A stretch of 64,000 nucleotides of DNA from Myxococcales bacterium (GTDB taxonomy: Bacteria; Myxococcota; B64-G9), in contig JAAZNF010000099.1 of NCBI GenBank assembly GCA_012798435.1, forward strand, positions 16,894-80,893, in the 5' to 3' direction. Both the position numbers and the translations under genes were made by a program. The notes beneath the pieces were generated by a model. The model searched no databases, had not been told where the DNA came from, and worked only from the letters and a program-made list of their open reading frames with translations. Positions 50,207-60,245 of this stretch are shown here, one piece after another. Numbering within the stretch: the first letter of the stretch is position 1; every line of letters starts with the position of its first letter.

Positions 50207-50494
50207 ATGTCGAACACGACCCAGACCAATTCCCGCCTGCCCCACCAGGAAGCCGCGGCCGCCTTCCAGCAGATGGTGAACGCACAGCTTCAGCGGATCG
50301 CCGAGCTGCACCGCGAGATGGAGCGCAACGAGCGCCAGGGCCTGGAGCAGGCCCAGGCCGCCATCGACGAGCTGTCCCGGGCCATGAAAGAGGCGGTGGC
50401 CCAGTCGGCCCGCATCTCGGCCGAGTGGCGCGCGCTGGCCATGCAGAGCGCCGAGAAGGCCCAGGAGATGTTCAGCCGCTTCGCCAGCGCCTGA
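50207..50494 (+). CDS. Small phasin-like coiled-coil protein
   Basis: 95 aa from ATG 50207 (CAAGGAGCG upstream). No signal or membrane segment. Almost entirely one amphipathic helix rich in Ala, Gln and Glu (QLQRIAELHREMERNERQGL, AAIDELSRAMKEAVAQSARI), ending EKAQEMFSRFASA, much like short phasins that coat PHA granules. The PhaR-type box over its promoter, next to phaR and phaC, supports this role; identity by sequence is only moderate because coiled coils are generic. Confidence 0.65.
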   Translation: MSNTTQTNSRLPHQEAAAAFQQMVNAQLQRIAELHREMERNERQGLEQAQAAIDELSRAMKEAVAQSARISAEWRALAMQSAEKAQEMFSRFASA

Positions 50495-50501
50495 GGTTTC
50501 G

Positions 50502-51541
<1,040 letters not shown>

Positions 51542-51545
<4 letters not shown>

Positions 51546-52558
51546 GGTGTTTCTCCTCGCGAAAGATTCGCAGGCGAGAGGCCCTCGGCGGCGATCTCGG
51601 AGAGCCACTCGTCGCGGCATCCGCAGTCGAGAGCCAGCAGATCGGAAAGCCGCTGGCTGGCGTTGAACTCGGAGAGCGCTTTGCGCAGGCGCACCGAGCA
51701 GCGCTCGCAGTTGCGCGGCCGGTGCGAGGCGCTCATCCCCTCGTCGCTGAGGCCCACCTGGATGCGGCCGAGCGCGTGGGTGTGCACCAGCACGGCCAGC
51801 ACCGACCACAGCCAGGGCGGGCGGTAGCGGCCCTCGTCGCAGGCGCGCGCGAGCGGGGTGCCCGGCACCACGAAACACGGCTCCAGCGCCACGCGCGTCG
51901 GCAGCGAAAGCTCGCGCCCGGTCTCGAACACCCGTTGGATGGTGGCCACGGCGTCGAGCAGCGCCTCCCCCTCGCGGGTGTCGATGGGCTTTTGCAGGAC
52001 ATACACCACCAGGCCGAGCCCCGCCGCCGCCACCCGGGCCGCGGCCGCGGCGAAGTCGTCGAAGTAGAAGCCCTTGTGGATGCGCGACAGCAGGACCGGG
52101 CTGGCGCTCTCCAGGCCGATGGCGATTTCCAGCGCTTTTCCGGCGCAGGCGTCGCGCGCCGCGCCCAGCCGCTCGGGCGTGGCATACTCCGGCCGGGTCT
52201 CGACCAGCAGCGAGCGCACCGCCGGGTGCGCCGCGCCGATCCGCAAAAGCTCCGCCTGGGCGGAGGCGGGGATCTCGTCCGGGTTGAAGAACGATCCCGA
52301 GCAGAAGAGATCGAGCTCGACCGGGCCTGCTTCTGCCGCGGGGATCCGCCGCAGCGCCTCTTGCAGTTGGGCCGTAAGCTCCGCCGGGCTCACCGGCCGC
52401 GAGGTGCCGAAGGCGGCCGCGAAGCCGCAGTTGGTGCACCCACCCGTCCGGCGCGCCCAGGCGCATCCAGGCGCGGCCAGCACCACCATCAGGCGGTGAC
52501 CCGGCCGGCCGGCCACCGTGCCACGGATCCACTCGACCTGGGCGGGGAGCGAGCTCAT
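51542..52558 (-). CDS. Radical SAM protein, TIGR01210/RaSEA-like
   Basis: 338 aa from ATG 52558, overlapping the carbamoyltransferase stop (ATGA). The cluster motif is C-x8-C-x2-C (GCAWARRTGGCTNCGF), longer than the usual CxxxCxxC and like the GGCTMCGY pattern of the archaeosine-type radical SAM family. LFCSGSFFNPDEIP, EIAIGLESASPVLLSRIHKGF and VVYVLQKP are typical of that group's barrel. C-terminal cysteines (NCERC and DCGC) may bind a second metal. Bacterial homologues lack a known reaction. Confidence 0.7.
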
Positions 52559-54315
52559 CGCGTCTTGGGGTTCGGCACCAGGAAGGGGCCCAGCGCCAGC
52601 GCGTCCATGGAGGAGCGCAGGAAGGTGTCGAGCGCCTGGTCCGGCGTGGTGACGATGGGCTCGCCGATGTTGAAGGAGGTGTTCAGCAGCATGGGGATGC
52701 CCACCCTCCGCTCGAAGGTGGCGATGACCTCGGCGTACAGCGGGTCGATCTCGGGTGTGACCTCGTGGATACGGGCGGTGGCCTTGCCGGTACTGCCGTT
52801 CTCCTGGACCACCGCGGGGATGATCTGGGATGCGCGCCGGTTGGAGAGCGGCAGCGCCGCCAGCATGAAGCGCCGGGCCAGGAGATCCGCGGGCTGCTCG
52901 AAGAAGCGGGCCACGCCCGAGGCCAGCACCGAGGGGGCGAAGGGCCGGAAACTCTCGCGCATCTTGACGCGCAGGTTGATCCGGTTGCGGCTGTCGAAGC
53001 GCGTCGGATCGGCCAGGATCGAGCGGTGCCCCAGGGCGCGCGGCCCCACCTCCTGCCGGCCCTGGAACCAGGCCACGATCTCTCCCCGCTCCACCCGGGT
53101 CGCGGTTTCTTCGGCGATGGAGTCCGGGCGCTGGAACGCCAGCGAGCGCCGACGCAGCGCTTCCTCCATCTCCGCGACGGTGTAGCCGGGCCCCCAGAAG
53201 GCGTGTTCCATGCGTGGGCGGCTCGTGCCTCCCACGGCCTGGTCCGCCAGCAAGGCCGCTCCCAGCGCGGTGCCGGCGTCGTTCGCCATGGGCTGCACCC
53301 AGATGCGCCGAAACGGTGTGCGCGCGGCGATCTCGTAGGTGGCCACGCAGTTGAGCGCCACGCCCCCGGACAGGCACAGGTCGACCACGGGCTGCGCGCG
53401 GCCCTCGTTCAGGCGAGCGTACAGCCTCCGGCACAGGTGGACCAGCACCTCCTGGGTCTGGACCTGCAGGGCGGCGGCGATGGACGCCTCCTCGTAGCGG
53501 TCCACCACCGCGCGCCGGCGTGGGCCGAAGTGCCGCTCGAGCCCCGAGAAGTCGTCGGTGCGGAAGCGGAAGACCTCGTTGTCCACCCAGAAACCTTCGC
53601 CTTCGGGGTGGAGGATGCCCCGCATGGCCTCCAGGTGGTCCCGGCCGGTGAGCTCGCCGATGGGATCGGTGATGCAGGCATAGCCCATCACCTTGCCTGG
53701 GCCGCTGTAGACGTCGAAGCCCAAGAACTCCGACATCCGCTCCCAGACGAAGCCGATGGAGTGGGGATATTCCACCGTGCCGAGCGCCCGCAACGCCGTG
53801 GCCTGGCCCGCGCCCAACCAGGTGGAGGCGATCTCCCCGATGCCGTCCACCACCAGGACGGCGGCCTCCTCGAAGGGCGAGGGCAGGAAGGCCGAGGCGG
53901 CATGGCACAGGTGGTGCGGCAGAAAATCGAAGCGGGCACGGGGTGCACGCGCCGAAAGCATCTCGCGCACACGCAGGTTGTGCCGGTAGAAAATCTCCTC
54001 GCCTTCCGGTGTTCCCCAGTCGCCGGGACGGACGCGGGCGCGATCCGGCAGATCCATGTTGTGTTTGCGCCGCTCCTCGGGCTGAAGCGAGCAGGCGATG
54101 GCCGCAAGGTCCTGCCAGCCGGCTCCAGCCTGCGCCAGGCACCAGGCCATGGCCTGTTCGGGGAGCTCGTCCGGGTTGTCGATGCGGGAGTGTTTGCCGT
54201 GGCGCACGCGGTTGAAGCGCTCCTCCTCGGCCATGGCGACGATCTCGCCGTCCCGCACCAGGCAGGCGGCGGACTCGTGGTAGGCGGTGTTGACGCCCAG
54301 GCAAAGACGGCTCAT
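52555..54315 (-). CDS. NodU/TobZ-type carbamoyltransferase
   Basis: 586 aa from ATG 54315 (GGAGGAGG upstream). N-terminal YrdC/Kae1-like ATPase fold: LGVNTAYHESAACLVRDG, FLPHHLCHAASAFLPS (metal His set), VVDGIGE and LCLSGGVALNC; C-terminal carbamoyltransferase domain with GRQEVGPRALGHRSILADP and MLLNTSFNIGEPIV. Such enzymes make carbamoyl adenylate from carbamoyl phosphate and ATP and carbamoylate a hydroxyl on a sugar or natural product. It heads a three-gene unit with overlapping stops and starts; the acceptor is unknown. Confidence 0.88.
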   Translation of the reverse strand: MSRLCLGVNTAYHESAACLVRDGEIVAMAEEERFNRVRHGKHSRIDNPDELPEQAMAWCLAQAGAGWQDLAAIACSLQPEERRKHNMDLPDRARVRPGDWGTPEGEEIFYRHNLRVREMLSARAPRARFDFLPHHLCHAASAFLPSPFEEAAVLVVDGIGEIASTWLGAGQATALRALGTVEYPHSIGFVWERMSEFLGFDVYSGPGKVMGYACITDPIGELTGRDHLEAMRGILHPEGEGFWVDNEVFRFRTDDFSGLERHFGPRRRAVVDRYEEASIAAALQVQTQEVLVHLCRRLYARLNEGRAQPVVDLCLSGGVALNCVATYEIAARTPFRRIWVQPMANDAGTALGAALLADQAVGGTSRPRMEHAFWGPGYTVAEMEEALRRRSLAFQRPDSIAEETATRVERGEIVAWFQGRQEVGPRALGHRSILADPTRFDSRNRINLRVKMRESFRPFAPSVLASGVARFFEQPADLLARRFMLAALPLSNRRASQIIPAVVQENGSTGKATARIHEVTPEIDPLYAEVIATFERRVGIPMLLNTSFNIGEPIVTTPDQALDTFLRSSMDALALGPFLVPNPKTR

Positions 54316-54376
54316 GCGGACCTCCTCCGAAAGCTCCGTGCGCGGCGAGGAGCTTACCATCGGTCTAGCCAGCGTA

Positions 54377-54395
54377 CAAACCGTACCCCGGTTTG
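54377..54395. promoter_or_regulatory. Dyad operator candidate between divergent carbamoyltransferase and kinase genes
   Basis: CAAACCG (54377-54383) and CGGTTTG (54389-54395) are perfect 7-bp arms around TACCC. On the minus strand a weak promoter (TTGTAC, 17 bp, TAAGCT) lies between it and the carbamoyltransferase gene. A dimeric regulator could control both directions. Confidence 0.35.
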
Positions 54396-54475
54396 CGATC
54401 CGCGCTCGGGTTGTGCTAAGGATGATCCACCGCTTGCGGGTCGGTTGGTGGGCTGGCGGGCGTGCGGGAGGGGTC

Positions 54476-56032
54476 ATGGGCTGCAGGAGTTCCAAGGGCG
54501 CATCGAGCGCGATCGACTGGGAGAGGGTGTTTCAGGCGCTGGACTACCCGGCGCTGCTGCTCGACGAAGCGTACACCGTGGTGGCGGCCAACCCCGCCTC
54601 CGAAAAATTGCTGGAGCAGCAGGCGGGGAACCTGATCGGCCGCAAGTGCTTCCACCTGTTCCACTCGCCGGAGAGCCAGGCACCGCCTCCCGGTTGCCCC
54701 CATCGCCGATTGCTCGAGTCCGGCGCCAGAGGCACCGTGGTGATGGAGATGGAGACGGTGAAGGGCATCTTCCTGGTGTCCTCCACGCTCATCCCCAGCG
54801 CAGATGGGGGCTCCGCTCTCTACCTCCATCTGGCCACCGACATCTCTCAGCTCAAGAAAGAAGAGAACGAGCGGCGCCGCCTGGAGCAACAGCTCTTCCA
54901 CACCGAGAAGATGGACGCCATCGGGCGGATGGCTTCGGGCATCGCGCACGACTTCAACAACCTGCTTTCGGCCATCATGGGTTTCGCTGACCTGGCCTGC
55001 ATGGAGCTGCCGCCGGGACACCCGGCCCGCGCCAGCCTGGACGAGGTCCGCTCCGCCGGCCGGCGCGCCACCGAGCTCACGCGCCAGCTCCTCGCCCTGG
55101 GGCGGCGCGACGCCGGCGAGACCGAGGTGCTGGATCTCGGCCAGGAGGTGGCCCGGCAGGAATCTTTGCTGCGGCGGGTGATCACCGAGCCGGTGGCCAT
55201 CGACCTTACCGTCCCCGAGGAGCCGGTGGCCATCCGGGGCAACGCCACGCAGCTCCAGCAGATCCTGCTCAATCTGGCGTTGAACGCCCGGGACGCCATG
55301 CCGAACGGCGGGCGGCTCTCCATCCGGGTCGATCCGGTGGAGTTGGAGCACCCCGAGGAGGCCCACTTCTTGAGCCTCGCGCCGGGGGCGTACGCCGCGC
55401 TGCTGGTGGGCGACACTGGCAAGGGCATGGACGAGCAGGTGCGCGCGCACCTCTTCGAGCCGTTCTTCACCACCAAGCCCCGCAACCGTGGCACCGGGCT
55501 CGGGCTGGCCACGGTGCACAACCTCGTCAAGCACCACGGCGGCGGCATCCATGTGGACAGCGCCCCGGGGCGAGGGACGCGGGTCAAGGTGCTGTTCCCG
55601 CGCTGCTTCGAGGCGCCCTCCCGCCCGTCCGTGTTCGTGGAGCAAGACCCGGGCGCGCTCTCGCCACAGGCGGTGCTGGTGGTCGAGGACGACGACAGCG
55701 TGCGGCGCCTGGCGTGCCACATGCTTCGCGCCCACGGGTTCTCCCCGTTCGAGGCCCGGACGGCGGAGGAGGCGCTGCGCGTGGCCACGTCGCAGGCGAA
55801 TCCCATCCGGCTGCTCCTGGCCGACGTGATCTTGCCGGACTGGGACGGGCGGACGCTGGCCGAGGAGCTGAAGTCCCGCTTGCCCGGCCTGCGGGTCCTG
55901 CTCATGTCGGGCTACACCGACGCCGTCATGGCCCGCCACGGAGTGGACCGGCAGGGGATGGCGTTTTTGCGCAAACCGTTCTCGGTCACCGATCTGCTCG
56001 AAGCGGTGCAGCGGGTGTCGGGCAGCTCCTGA
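54476..56032 (+). CDS. PAS-containing hybrid histidine kinase
   Basis: 518 aa from ATG 54476 (GGGAGGGG upstream). No membrane segment, so cytoplasmic. Residues about 10-115: PAS domain (ALLLDEAYTVVAANPASEKLL). Residues about 145-215: HisKA dimerisation domain with H158 in GIAHDFNNLLSAI. Residues about 255-375: HATPase with NLALNARDAM (N box), GDTGKGM (G1) and GTGLGLATVHNLV (G2). Residues about 395-515: receiver with D450 in LLADVILPD and the Lys in LRKPF. All phosphotransfer residues are intact, unlike the regulator at the start of the window. The PAS region has Cys/His (CFHLFHSPE, GCPH) that might hold a cofactor. Confidence 0.88.
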   Translation: MGCRSSKGASSAIDWERVFQALDYPALLLDEAYTVVAANPASEKLLEQQAGNLIGRKCFHLFHSPESQAPPPGCPHRRLLESGARGTVVMEMETVKGIFLVSSTLIPSADGGSALYLHLATDISQLKKEENERRRLEQQLFHTEKMDAIGRMASGIAHDFNNLLSAIMGFADLACMELPPGHPARASLDEVRSAGRRATELTRQLLALGRRDAGETEVLDLGQEVARQESLLRRVITEPVAIDLTVPEEPVAIRGNATQLQQILLNLALNARDAMPNGGRLSIRVDPVELEHPEEAHFLSLAPGAYAALLVGDTGKGMDEQVRAHLFEPFFTTKPRNRGTGLGLATVHNLVKHHGGGIHVDSAPGRGTRVKVLFPRCFEAPSRPSVFVEQDPGALSPQAVLVVEDDDSVRRLACHMLRAHGFSPFEARTAEEALRVATSQANPIRLLLADVILPDWDGRTLAEELKSRLPGLRVLLMSGYTDAVMARHGVDRQGMAFLRKPFSVTDLLEAVQRVSGSS

Positions 56033-56168
56033 GCAGATCCTCGGCGCCGGGCATGTCTGGCTGCGGCGCTTCTGGCGCTTGCGTGGCGAGTGGCATCTAT
56101 TGAGCCGCTTCGCGAACGCATGGCGCGAACCGCCAGCGCGTTCGCCCACAATGGAGAGTGAAAGGAAC

Positions 56169-56843
56169 ATGAATTTGGCGAACGCTACTCCGGGACGCGG
56201 GGGGTTGCTTTCTTTCATGCTCGCCGGGGCATGCCTGGGCCTGCTCTCCCGCGGCGCCCGGGGCCAGCCCGTGACACCGGCGCTCGAGAGCGTGGCCGAG
56301 CGGCAGGACGTGACGGCCTTTTTGCCCCTGTTGCGCTCGGGAGATCTGACCCTGGTGGAGTCTCGTCCCGATGGAAGGCTCAAGCAGGTCACGGTGTTGG
56401 GGTTGGTGTCGGCGCCGCCGCAGCGGGTGTGGGACGCTCTCACCGACTATGCTCACTACCGGGATTTCATGCCCTCGCTGGCCGGGTTCGAGATCGTGCG
56501 GTGCGAGGGGGACGAGGTGGTGGCGGCGTACGAGGTGGAGGTCCCCGGCAGCAACCTGGAGTACCGCTTGCGGCATCGCCACCGGCCGCCGGCGCGCGTG
56601 GACATCTCGCTGGCCGATGCGGACGGAGACATCCGCACCGGCGCCTGGCGCTGGGACCTGGTCGCCTGTCCCGGCGGCCAGCAGACCATTGTGCTGTACA
56701 CGCTGTATACCGACGTGCGCGAGTCGAGCTGGATCGTGCGGAGGGTGCTCAAGTCGCAGCCGGCCATGGAGCACGCCATGAACGTGGCCACCGGGCTACT
56801 CACGGTCTCCGCGGTGCGCCGCTGGGCAGAGAAGCCACGCTAG
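56169..56843 (+). CDS. Secreted SRPBCC/START-like protein
   Basis: 224 aa from ATG 56169 (AAAGGAAC upstream; an in-frame ATG at 56079 is less likely). Sec signal peptide of about 35 residues (LLSFMLAGACLGLLSRGARG). The mature part is a helix-grip SRPBCC domain: VTVLGLVSAPPQRVWDALTDYAHYRDFMPSLAGFEIV is the standard first strand and helix; VVAAYEVEVPGSNLEYRLRH, GAWRWDLV and TIVLYTLYTDV continue it, and a long final helix ends it. Such domains bind lipids or polyketide-like ligands; here in the periplasm. Ligand unknown. Confidence 0.78.
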   Translation: MNLANATPGRGGLLSFMLAGACLGLLSRGARGQPVTPALESVAERQDVTAFLPLLRSGDLTLVESRPDGRLKQVTVLGLVSAPPQRVWDALTDYAHYRDFMPSLAGFEIVRCEGDEVVAAYEVEVPGSNLEYRLRHRHRPPARVDISLADADGDIRTGAWRWDLVACPGGQQTIVLYTLYTDVRESSWIVRRVLKSQPAMEHAMNVATGLLTVSAVRRWAEKPR

Positions 56844-56857
56844 CCGCTCCGAGGAAA

Positions 56858-56900
56858 CGCCTGGCGCGCCGCGAGCGGGTGGCCGGAGGCGCGGCTGCTT
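56858..56900. repeat. GC-rich repeat elements shared with the 8.4-kb intergenic region (copy C)
   Basis: The 16-mer CGCCTGGCGCGCCGCG (56858-56873) is identical to 8461-8476, and GGCGCGGCTGCTT (56888-56900) is identical to 8393-8405, in the opposite order. GGCGCGGCTGC also occurs at 12166-12176. All are just past gene ends. Confidence 0.35.
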
Positions 56901-56951
56901 TTGCAACGTCGCGTTGTGTGTCCTGTGGATTGACTCGGCAACAGCGAAAGC

Positions 56952-57134
56952 TCAGTCGCGGGTGCGGTACCAGAAGGTGATGGTGAGGCAGTGGAACTCC
57001 TCGTCCGAGGACTGCGTGACCGAGACGTCGCGGATCTCCTTGGGCGGCGCGCTGTGCAGCCACTCGTTGATCCGGTCCCCCAACCCGACCCGCTCTTTGG
57101 CCTTGCTGGCGGAGAACACCTTGATCCCTTCCAT
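56952..57134 (-). CDS. Small Cse60-like protein (60 aa)
   Basis: 60 aa from ATG 57134 behind GGAGGGAGC. Pattern MEGIKVFSASKAKERVGLGDRINEWL, then EIRDVSVTQSSDEEFHCLTITFWYR: a strand, a helix and two strands, as in a family of very short proteins of which Bacillus Cse60 is a named member (K-V-F, I-N-x-W-L, I-x-D-V, final I-x-Y). No function is established for it. It is divergent from the dehydrogenase operon, with which it may share a control region. Confidence 0.6.
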   Translation of the reverse strand: MEGIKVFSASKAKERVGLGDRINEWLHSAPPKEIRDVSVTQSSDEEFHCLTITFWYRTRD

Positions 57135-57166
57135 GCTCCCTCCGGCTCCTCGCGTGTACGCCGCCG

Positions 57167-57240
57167 ATGGTTCCACAAACGCCGATCCCTGTCAAATGCT
57201 GGGGTTTTCTTTTGACAACGAATGCGCCATCAGATACCTA
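57167..57240. promoter_or_regulatory. Divergent promoter pair with back-to-back TTGACA boxes
   Basis: Two perfect -35 hexamers point away from each other: TTGACA at 57212-57217 (plus) and at 57195-57190 (minus), 16 bp apart. At 17-bp spacing the -10 candidates are TACCTA (57235-57240, plus) and AACCAT (57172-57167, minus), both weak. They would serve the dehydrogenase operon and the 60-aa gene. Confidence 0.4.
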
Positions 57241-57292
57241 GCTAGCCCGAGGGGGTGGATGGCCCGCCGCGCGCCGGCGCGGGAGGTGGAAC

Positions 57293-58708
57293 ATGGCAAC
57301 GGCCCGCCGCCTGGATCCTCTTCCGAATACGCCGTTCCAGTATGGCCCCAAGGTCGACTTCACCTTCGAGGGAAAGCCCTTCTCGGGTTTCGCGGGCGAG
57401 CCGCTGGCCCTCTCGTTGCTCGCCGGCGGGGTGCGCGTGTTCGGCCGCAGCATCAAGTACCACCGGCCTCGCGCGCCCATGTGCCTGCACGCCCACTGCT
57501 CGAGCTGCCTGATGCGGGTGAACGGGCGGCCGAACGTCCGCACCTGCGACACCCCGTGCGTGGCCGGCCTGTCGGTCGAGCGCCAGACCGGCTGGCCCGG
57601 CGCCGGCTTCGACCTGCTGCGCGCCATCGACGTGGTGTACCCGGAGGAGCTGCGGCATCACGAGCTGTTCACCTCCAGCTCCGCGCTCTCACGAATGGCC
57701 ACGCCCTACGTGCGGCGCATGTCCGGCGCGGGCGAGCTTCCCTCCGGCCCCCCTCCGCTGGCCTTCCCGGTGGAGCGCCAGAGCGTCCGCGTGGTGGTGA
57801 TCGGGGCCGGTCCGGCGGGGCTCTCGGCCGCGCGCCGGCTTTCGCAGTCCGGGGAGAAGGCCGTATTGTTCGAGGCGGACGCGCTCGCCGGTGGACGGCT
57901 GCTGGATGGCGCGACACGCATCGAGGGGGACGGCGATTCGACGGGCTGGCAGCGTTGGAAGGCCTGGTCGGATCCGGCGACGCTTCCCGGCATCGAGCTT
58001 TTGTGCCGCATGCCGGTGGTCGCCATCTATCCGGGCCGGCCCCCGACCGTCGTCGCGGTGGGAGAGGATCGGGCCCGTATCGTTCAGCCGCAGCGGGTCA
58101 TCCTGTGCACCGGCAGCTACGACCAGCTGCCGTTGTTCGGCAACAACGATCTCCCCGGCGTCATGACCCCGCGGGCGCTGGACCGGATGGTGTTGGGGCA
58201 CGGAGTGCTGCCGGCCGAGCCGGTGGCCCTGGTCGGCGACTCCGACGAGACGCTGCGCCTTTCGGCGCGGCTCCTGGAGCGCGGCGTCGCCCTGGCCGGC
58301 GTGGTGACCCGGCGGCGCGATGGCCCACTCGTGGGCGCGCTGCAGGACAAGAAGGTGCCGCTGGTCTTCGATCGGGAGGTGGCGCGGGCCCGCGGCGGGC
58401 GCTGGATCCACGAGCTGGAGCTCTCGCCGCAGCGCCAGCGCGAGCCGGACCGGTTGCTCGACTGCGCCCTGTGCGTGGCGGAGGCGCCGGCCGCCCCGGC
58501 CTTCGAGCTGGGACACCACGCCGGCTGCCGCGTGTTCTTCGGCTCGCAGGGCGGGTACCGCATCGCCATCGACGACACGGGGCGCACCTCCCGCGATGAC
58601 ATCTTCGCGGCCGGGCACTGCGCAGGTGCCGCGGACGTCACCACCGCCATCCGCGCGGGCGAGCGGGCTGCCGCCACCTGTCTCGAGTCGCTGGCGCACA
58701 CCCCTTGA
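57293..58708 (+). CDS. [2Fe-2S]/FAD oxidoreductase subunit (HcnA-HcnB-fusion or sarcosine-oxidase-alpha-like)
   Basis: 471 aa. Residues about 15-100: plant-type ferredoxin-like domain as at the N-terminus of sarcosine oxidase alpha ([42 protein letters not shown]) with cysteines in [10 protein letters not shown] and TCDTPC for a [2Fe-2S] cluster. Residues about 165-470: NAD(P)/FAD-binding Rossmann modules ([55 protein letters not shown]). In HcnABC and opine oxidases these two parts are separate or fused. It likely passes electrons between the FAD dehydrogenase encoded at 59016 and an acceptor. Confidence 0.82.
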   Translation: MATARRLDPLPNTPFQYGPKVDFTFEGKPFSGFAGEPLALSLLAGGVRVFGRSIKYHRPRAPMCLHAHCSSCLMRVNGRPNVRTCDTPCVAGLSVERQTGWPGAGFDLLRAIDVVYPEELRHHELFTSSSALSRMATPYVRRMSGAGELPSGPPPLAFPVERQSVRVVVIGAGPAGLSAARRLSQSGEKAVLFEADALAGGRLLDGATRIEGDGDSTGWQRWKAWSDPATLPGIELLCRMPVVAIYPGRPPTVVAVGEDRARIVQPQRVILCTGSYDQLPLFGNNDLPGVMTPRALDRMVLGHGVLPAEPVALVGDSDETLRLSARLLERGVALAGVVTRRRDGPLVGALQDKKVPLVFDREVARARGGRWIHELELSPQRQREPDRLLDCALCVAEAPAAPAFELGHHAGCRVFFGSQGGYRIAIDDTGRTSRDDIFAAGHCAGAADVTTAIRAGERAAATCLESLAHTP

Positions 58709-58722
58709 GCGGAGGAGAGCGC

Positions 58723-59019
58723 ATGCCCAAGACCATTGTCTGCCGCTGCGAGGATGTCACCGAGGAGGATCTCAAGCGCGCCTTCGAGAGAGGCTTTCGC
58801 GACCTCGAATCGCTGCGCCGCTTCACCGGGTTCGGCACCGGCTTTTGCCAGGGAAAGTCCTGCCTGTGCCACGCGGCGCGCTTTCTGGCCGCGGTCAAGG
58901 GCGGCGACGACATGGTGAGCGATCCGCCGCGCACCCGGCCGCCGCTGCGGCCCACCCCTTTCGCGGCCTTCGCCGGCGCGCTGCCGGAGGCGGACGCCGG
59001 TGCCGAGGAGAAGCCATGA
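58723..59019 (+). CDS. BFD-like [2Fe-2S] small subunit
   Basis: 98 aa from ATG 58723 (GGAGGAGAGCGC upstream). Residues 1-55 are a BFD-type [2Fe-2S] domain: [13 protein letters not shown] supplies C-x-C and [12 protein letters not shown] the other cysteine pair. The rest is a Pro/Ala-rich tail. This domain often sits inside the alpha subunit of sarcosine oxidase and HcnB-type proteins; here it is a separate polypeptide in the middle of the operon. Its stop overlaps the next start (ATGA at 59016-59019), giving equal expression. Confidence 0.82.
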   Translation: MPKTIVCRCEDVTEEDLKRAFERGFRDLESLRRFTGFGTGFCQGKSCLCHAARFLAAVKGGDDMVSDPPRTRPPLRPTPFAAFAGALPEADAGAEEKP

Positions 59020-60161
59020 GGGACCGGGCCGATCTGGTCATCGTGGGCGGGGGGGTGATCGGCTTGTCGCTCGCCTACCACCTGGCCCGACTCGGCTTTT
59101 CTGACGTGGTGGTGCTGGAGCAGGGCTACCTGTGTTTCGGCGCCTCGGGCCGCAACGGCGGCGGGGTGCGCCAGCAGTGGTCCACCGAGGAGAACGTCCT
59201 GCTCATGAAGGACGCGGTGCGGCGCTACCGGCGCTTGTCCCAGGAGTGCGGCTACAACATCTGGTTTCGGCAGGGGGGCTACCTGTTCCTGGCGCGCGAC
59301 GACGCCTCCGCGGCCACGTTGGAGCAGAACACCAAGCTACAGAATCGCCTGGGGGTGCCCACGCGCCTGATCTCGCCCGCCGAGGCCAGGCGCATCGTGC
59401 CCGTGCTGAACCTCGAGGGCGTGCGCGTGTGCGCCTACAACCCCACCGACGGCGTGCTGTTCCCCTTCCCGGTGGTGTGGGGGATGGCCCGCATCGCCTC
59501 CGACCTGGGCGTGGAGATCAACACCTTCACCCGGGTCACGAACATCGACGTGCGCGGCCGCCAGATCGTCAAGGTGGTTACCGACCGGGGCGCCATCGCC
59601 ACCCGGCGGGTGGTGAATGCCGCCGGCGCCTGGTCGCCGCAGGTGGCCCGCCTGGCCGGGGTCGAGCTTCCCAACAAGCCCTACCGGCACGAGATCCTGG
59701 TCAGCGAGCCGGTGAAACCCTTCCTGGATCCGCTGGTGTCGGATCTCTCCAACGGGACCTACTTCAGCCAGACCATGCGCGGCGAGATCTGCGGCGGGCT
59801 TTCGGATCCGGCCGAACCCTCCTCCATGGAGAGCGGCTCCTCGCTGCGCTTCCTTTCGCGCATGAGCCGGTCGCTGATGCGCCTCGTGCCCCAGCTCGGC
59901 TCGCTCAAGGTGCTGCGGCAGTGGGCCGGCTACTACGACGAGACCCCGGACGGGCAACCCATCCTGGGGAGGGTGGACGCGGTGGACGGGTTCATCCAGC
60001 TCAACGGCTTCGGCGGGCACGGCTTCATGATGGCGCCGGCCATCGGCCAGCTCGCCGCCGAGTGGATCCTGCGCAAGGCGGAGCATCCCATCTTCTCGAC
60101 CTGCGACCTGGGACGCTTCGCCCGGGGGGAGCAGCGGCGCGAGACCTTCAGCATCGGTTGA
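59016..60161 (+). CDS. FAD-dependent amine/amino-acid dehydrogenase catalytic subunit (DAO family)
   Basis: 381 aa from ATG 59016 (GAGGAGAAGCC upstream). DAO-type FAD motif [16 protein letters not shown] at the N-terminus, [14 protein letters not shown] for the FAD-binding histidine/arginine loop, [17 protein letters not shown] and the closing [30 protein letters not shown]. Closest wording to sarcosine oxidase beta, HcnC and proline/opine dehydrogenase beta. It oxidises a C-N bond and passes electrons to the two iron-sulfur partners encoded upstream. The substrate cannot be named from sequence; HCN production from glycine is one option among several. Confidence 0.85.
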   Translation: MRDRADLVIVGGGVIGLSLAYHLARLGFSDVVVLEQGYLCFGASGRNGGGVRQQWSTEENVLLMKDAVRRYRRLSQECGYNIWFRQGGYLFLARDDASAATLEQNTKLQNRLGVPTRLISPAEARRIVPVLNLEGVRVCAYNPTDGVLFPFPVVWGMARIASDLGVEINTFTRVTNIDVRGRQIVKVVTDRGAIATRRVVNAAGAWSPQVARLAGVELPNKPYRHEILVSEPVKPFLDPLVSDLSNGTYFSQTMRGEICGGLSDPAEPSSMESGSSLRFLSRMSRSLMRLVPQLGSLKVLRQWAGYYDETPDGQPILGRVDAVDGFIQLNGFGGHGFMMAPAIGQLAAEWILRKAEHPIFSTCDLGRFARGEQRRETFSIG

Positions 60162-60205
60162 AGGTAAGGTGCGGTTCGGTCGATCCGGCCCTCGCCAGCA
60201 GCGCC

Positions 60206-60230
60206 GGAACACGTTGTGGCACAGGGACGT
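60206..60230 (+). promoter_or_regulatory. Candidate ECF autoregulatory promoter
   Basis: GGAAC (60206-60210) and CGT (60228-60230) are separated by 17 bp, the common layout of ECF sigma-dependent promoters (AAC in -35, CGT in -10). It sits 16 bp before ATG 60246 of the ECF gene itself, consistent with positive autoregulation. Confidence 0.45.
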
Positions 60231-60245
60231 GCCGCACAACCCGGG

